Origin: Thalassolituus oleivorans MIL-1
GTDB lineage: Bacteria > Pseudomonadota > Gammaproteobacteria > Pseudomonadales > Oceanobacteraceae
DNA: 64,000 nucleotides
Direction: 5' to 3'
Assembly: GCF_000355675.1 (NCBI RefSeq)
Contig: NC_020888.1
Span: forward strand, 124,001 to 188,000
Notes under the pieces: generated by a model
Databases searched by the model: none
What the model was told of the DNA's origin: nothing
Seen by the model: the letters and a program-made list of their open reading frames with translations, nothing else
In this document: piece by piece, positions 61,638 to 64,000 of the stretch
Layout of the letters: every line of letters begins with the position of its first letter
Position numbering within the stretch: position 1 is the first letter of the stretch
Translations under genes and position numbers: made by a program

Positions 61638-62976
61638 ACCCATTCAAAAACTCGCCGTAACTCGCACGTTAAGCTCAAGTGAGCAGGTTGCTGTAGGGGT
61701 CTTGGCGCAGAATCGGCAAGGCGTTTTTTTTCAGTATGCAGACAGCTATTTGCAGCAATTTGGCAATTTATCACCGTTTACTTTGCAAGCGAGCACACAA
61801 GTTCAAGCCGCACCTAGAGCGCCTCATCAAGGAGTACATGGCGTATTTGCAGATTGTTTGCCCGATGGCTGGGGCATGCTGTTGCAAGATCGTATTTTCC
61901 GGCAAAAGGGCATCCTGCCTAATCAATTAACAGCGATGGACCGGCTGGCTTTTGTTGGTGATAAAGGCATGGGAGCGCTGTCTTTTTCTCCGGTGTCTGA
62001 GTTTTCAGCCACCGCGCACGCGGATATTGATTTAGCTACTTTAGGCTTAGAAGCGCAAACGCTGTTTGATTCTTCAATGTCAGATTATATGGATGATAAT
62101 CACGATGAGTTAGATGGACATACTCAGCAGGTGTTGGCTGCATTAGTCGCCGGAGGTAGTTCAGGTGGTGCAAGGCCTAAGGCGCAGATTTATATGCCTG
62201 TTGGGGGAGCTCAGCATTGTCGAACCTTTGCTCAGCCTAGAGATGAGGCTTGGCTGATTAAATTTACCTCGAAGAATCTAGCGCTTGGCCATGAAGAAGG
62301 TTTGTGTGAGGCGGTTTATTTGCAAATGGCTGAGCAAGCTAAGTGTCAACCGCCGCAATGGCAACTCATTGAAGCACCAACTACAAGCGGTGCGTCTGCC
62401 TGGTTGGCGCTTAAGCGTTTTGATTATGTCACTCAACAGACCAATTTAAGCGGTAATCGCAGTTCAGGTCGCCTGCATATGCACAGCGCCTGCGGGCTGC
62501 TGGATGCAGACTTTCGAACGCCAAGTTTAGATTACATTGATTTAATTAAAGCCAGCCGTCAGTTGTGTAAATCGCCAGCGGCTGGACAACTTCAATTTCG
62601 CCGTGCCGTTTTTAACCTGCTGTCGTCCAATCAAGACGACCACAGTAAAAACTGGGCGTTTTTGCAAGCTGATGATGGTCAATGGGATCCTGCACCTTTT
62701 TACGATGTTACTTACAGCCCACATCCATTCAACGAACACGCCACTGCGTTCGGCGGTTATGGCAAAGCGCCACCGCTTAAGGTGATGCAAAAACTAGCGA
62801 CCAGTGCGGGCTATGGGAGTTGGCATGATGCAAGGCAAGTTATTGAAGAAGTTGCAGAAGCCATCAGCCAATTTACGTATCTGGCACAGCAGCAAGGGAT
62901 CAGTAATACAACAGTGTCTGCGATTGCTAAGACATTGGAGCAGCGCAAACAAGAAAATGCAGCGCTTTTTCAATGA
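61627..62976 (+). CDS. hipA: HipA-family serine/threonine kinase toxin
   Basis: 449 residues. The N-terminal HipA domain (~20-115: VFADCLPDGWGMLLQDR, DRLAFVGDKGMGALSF) is followed by the kinase core with the Ser-rich loop GGSSGGARPKA (176-186), the Lys strand EAWLIKF, LKRFD, the catalytic loop NQDDHSKN (335-342) and the DFG-like metal site with D360 in PFYDVTYS. All kinase residues look intact, so the protein is probably active. E. coli HipA phosphorylates glutamyl-tRNA synthetase; relatives use other tRNA synthetases. Overlaps hipB. Confidence 0.9.
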   Translation: MSFKPIQKLAVTRTLSSSEQVAVGVLAQNRQGVFFQYADSYLQQFGNLSPFTLQASTQVQAAPRAPHQGVHGVFADCLPDGWGMLLQDRIFRQKGILPNQLTAMDRLAFVGDKGMGALSFSPVSEFSATAHADIDLATLGLEAQTLFDSSMSDYMDDNHDELDGHTQQVLAALVAGGSSGGARPKAQIYMPVGGAQHCRTFAQPRDEAWLIKFTSKNLALGHEEGLCEAVYLQMAEQAKCQPPQWQLIEAPTTSGASAWLALKRFDYVTQQTNLSGNRSSGRLHMHSACGLLDADFRTPSLDYIDLIKASRQLCKSPAAGQLQFRRAVFNLLSSNQDDHSKNWAFLQADDGQWDPAPFYDVTYSPHPFNEHATAFGGYGKAPPLKVMQKLATSAGYGSWHDARQVIEEVAEAISQFTYLAQQQGISNTTVSAIAKTLEQRKQENAALFQ

Positions 62977-63024
62977 AAGTAAAACAAACTTTTCAATTCA
63001 CAATAAATAGATAGCAAGGTCATC

Positions 63025-64000
63025 GTGAGCGAATATCAATACTATAAATTTGAGCGTCTGGATGGGTATTTAGATGCTAAAGCACGTCAAGCACTCCGAT
63101 CAATTTCAAGCCGTGCCGAGATCAGTGCTACGTCCTTTCAGGTGTATTACACCTACAGTGACTTAAAGGCAGAGCCTTTTGAGCTGATGTTAAAATACTT
63201 TGATATCGGTTTTTACTATGCCGATTGGGGCTCAATCGATGCCTACATCAAGCTACCAGCAGGAACGCTCCCTGAAGCTTTACTTTGCTTTTCAAGTGAT
63301 GGGCTTCATATTCACGAAAACGATGAGTGGCAGTTGCTGATTTTTTCCCTTGAGGAGTATGATGAGTATTTTGACGATGAGCATGCTGACGACTTTTTCC
63401 AGCATTTAGCCGCTTTACGCGGCGGGTTAATGCAAGGGGATTGGCGCCTTGTGTACTTTATGTGGCTCAAAGCGTTTGATTTTAATGATGGCGTTGAGCG
63501 AGTGCCGTTAATTCAATTCGATTTTGAGCACCTCAGTGAAGAGGAGCAGGCGTTTGCTGCGCTGTATGATATTCCCTTAGCATTGGTTAAGGCGCTCGCC
63601 ATGGTGCTGAAGGAGCAACCCAGTCACCAAGCCAAACAAACCCAATTTCAATTTGATGAATGGCTCCATAATCTCTCGGAAGTTGAGAAAGACACGCTAT
63701 TACGCACGCTGTTTGAGCAAGGCCAGCTAACCCGACACCAAGCCTTAGCGCTGACGCGAAAAGAACCTGCCAACACAGACGAAATCTATCAATACTGGTT
63801 AACCCCCGAGGTAATTTCCCCTTTCATTGAGCAAGCCCAAAGCCAATTACAGCAAGAGCAAGCCGCAGCGCTCGCAAAAAAATTAGCCATCGAAAAAGCG
63901 GAAAAAGAAAAAGCGTTGACGGATGTTTACAATCAGTGTGAGCACTACTGGCAGCAAGCACAAGAGCAAGCGGATCGAACTTGCGCCAGTGGTTACGATG
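63025..64000 (+). CDS. Uncharacterised protein, 3' truncated by the window
   Basis: Open from the GTG at 63025 (AAGG upstream) to the end of the window, more than 325 residues. It starts SEYQYYKFERLDGYLDAKARQALRSISSRAEIS and contains LMLKYFDIGFYYADWGSIDAYIKLP, acidic tracts (EEYDEYFDDEHADDFF), LRGGLMQGDWRLVYFMWLKAF and, near the edge, a Gln/Glu/Lys-rich coiled coil (~285-315). The N-terminal part resembles a widespread but uncharacterised bacterial family, often next to SWIM zinc-finger proteins as I recall. It lies 48 bases after hipA and may share its transcript. Function unknown. Confidence 0.75.
   Translation, partial: MSEYQYYKFERLDGYLDAKARQALRSISSRAEISATSFQVYYTYSDLKAEPFELMLKYFDIGFYYADWGSIDAYIKLPAGTLPEALLCFSSDGLHIHENDEWQLLIFSLEEYDEYFDDEHADDFFQHLAALRGGLMQGDWRLVYFMWLKAFDFNDGVERVPLIQFDFEHLSEEEQAFAALYDIPLALVKALAMVLKEQPSHQAKQTQFQFDEWLHNLSEVEKDTLLRTLFEQGQLTRHQALALTRKEPANTDEIYQYWLTPEVISPFIEQAQSQLQQEQAAALAKKLAIEKAEKEKALTDVYNQCEHYWQQAQEQADRTCASGYD

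Overview
The window is chromosomal DNA from a gammaproteobacterium, most likely a marine Oceanospirillales/Pseudomonadales-type organism. Two things suggest this. Gene order repeatedly follows what I remember of Pseudomonas: trkA-rsmB-fmt-def beside lysM-dprA-tsaC-hemF-aroE; ftsY-ftsE-ftsX-rpoH; and a long block gmk-rpoZ-spoT-ridA, oxyR-recG, HU, rubredoxin reductase-rubredoxin, ubiA, phoB-phoR, phoU-pstBACS. The rubredoxin pair, TRAP transporter, DUF3392 and DUF1415 proteins also fit. There is no prophage, insertion sequence or CRISPR array. The only clearly accessory-looking part is the right edge (hipBA and beyond).

Layout. 1-2.4 kb: the end of a YebC-family gene and a secreted choice-of-anchor-I lipoprotein with a Pho box. 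2.4-7.3 kb (minus): lysM-dprA-tsaC-hemF-aroE. 7.4-13.1 kb (plus): def-fmt-rsmB-trkA-trkH. 13.2-15.6 kb: SulP permease and universal stress protein. 15.7-17.7 kb: an ECF sigma/anti-sigma pair followed by a secreted peptide with eight EGKCG motifs (HvfA-like) and a DoxX protein. The iron enzyme (DUF692) and partner (DUF2063) that normally modify such peptides are absent here. 17.7-22.4 kb: LpxL-type acyltransferase, a response regulator-TPR/small kinase pair, rsmD and an orphan. 22.5-26.6 kb: ftsY-ftsE-ftsX-rpoH. 26.7-29.0 kb: thioesterase and TRAP permeases without a receptor gene. 29.1-38 kb: pstS-pstC-pstA-pstB-phoU, a porin behind three Pho boxes, and a PhoB/PhoR-like pair. 38.1-39.8 kb: tRNA-Thr, two small proteins and, on the minus strand, a probable CsrB/RsmZ-type regulatory RNA with 22 GGA motifs. 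39.8-45.5 kb: trmH, cysZ-like, a response regulator, the canonical phoR-phoB and ubiA. 45.7-50.5 kb: rubredoxin, its reductase, HU, DUF1415, an SCP2-like protein, a dicarboxylate/glutamate symporter and a secreted orphan. 50.5-61 kb: YbaK-HDOD protein, recG, oxyR, an epimerase, a lipoprotein, ridA-spoT-rpoZ-gmk and a DODA dioxygenase. 61-64 kb: hipB-hipA with palindromic operators, then a truncated uncharacterised gene.

How the parts work together. The strongest theme is phosphate starvation. PhoB-type boxes stand before pstS, the porin, both phoB copies and the lipoprotein gene, so two PhoBR systems probably act on a shared local regulon. Other regulatory layers are a Gac/Csr RNA, the stringent response (spoT, rpoZ), heat shock (rpoH), peroxide (oxyR) and an ECF-controlled cysteine-rich, probably copper-related, peptide system.

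All calls rest on reading motifs and translations by eye. No database search was run.
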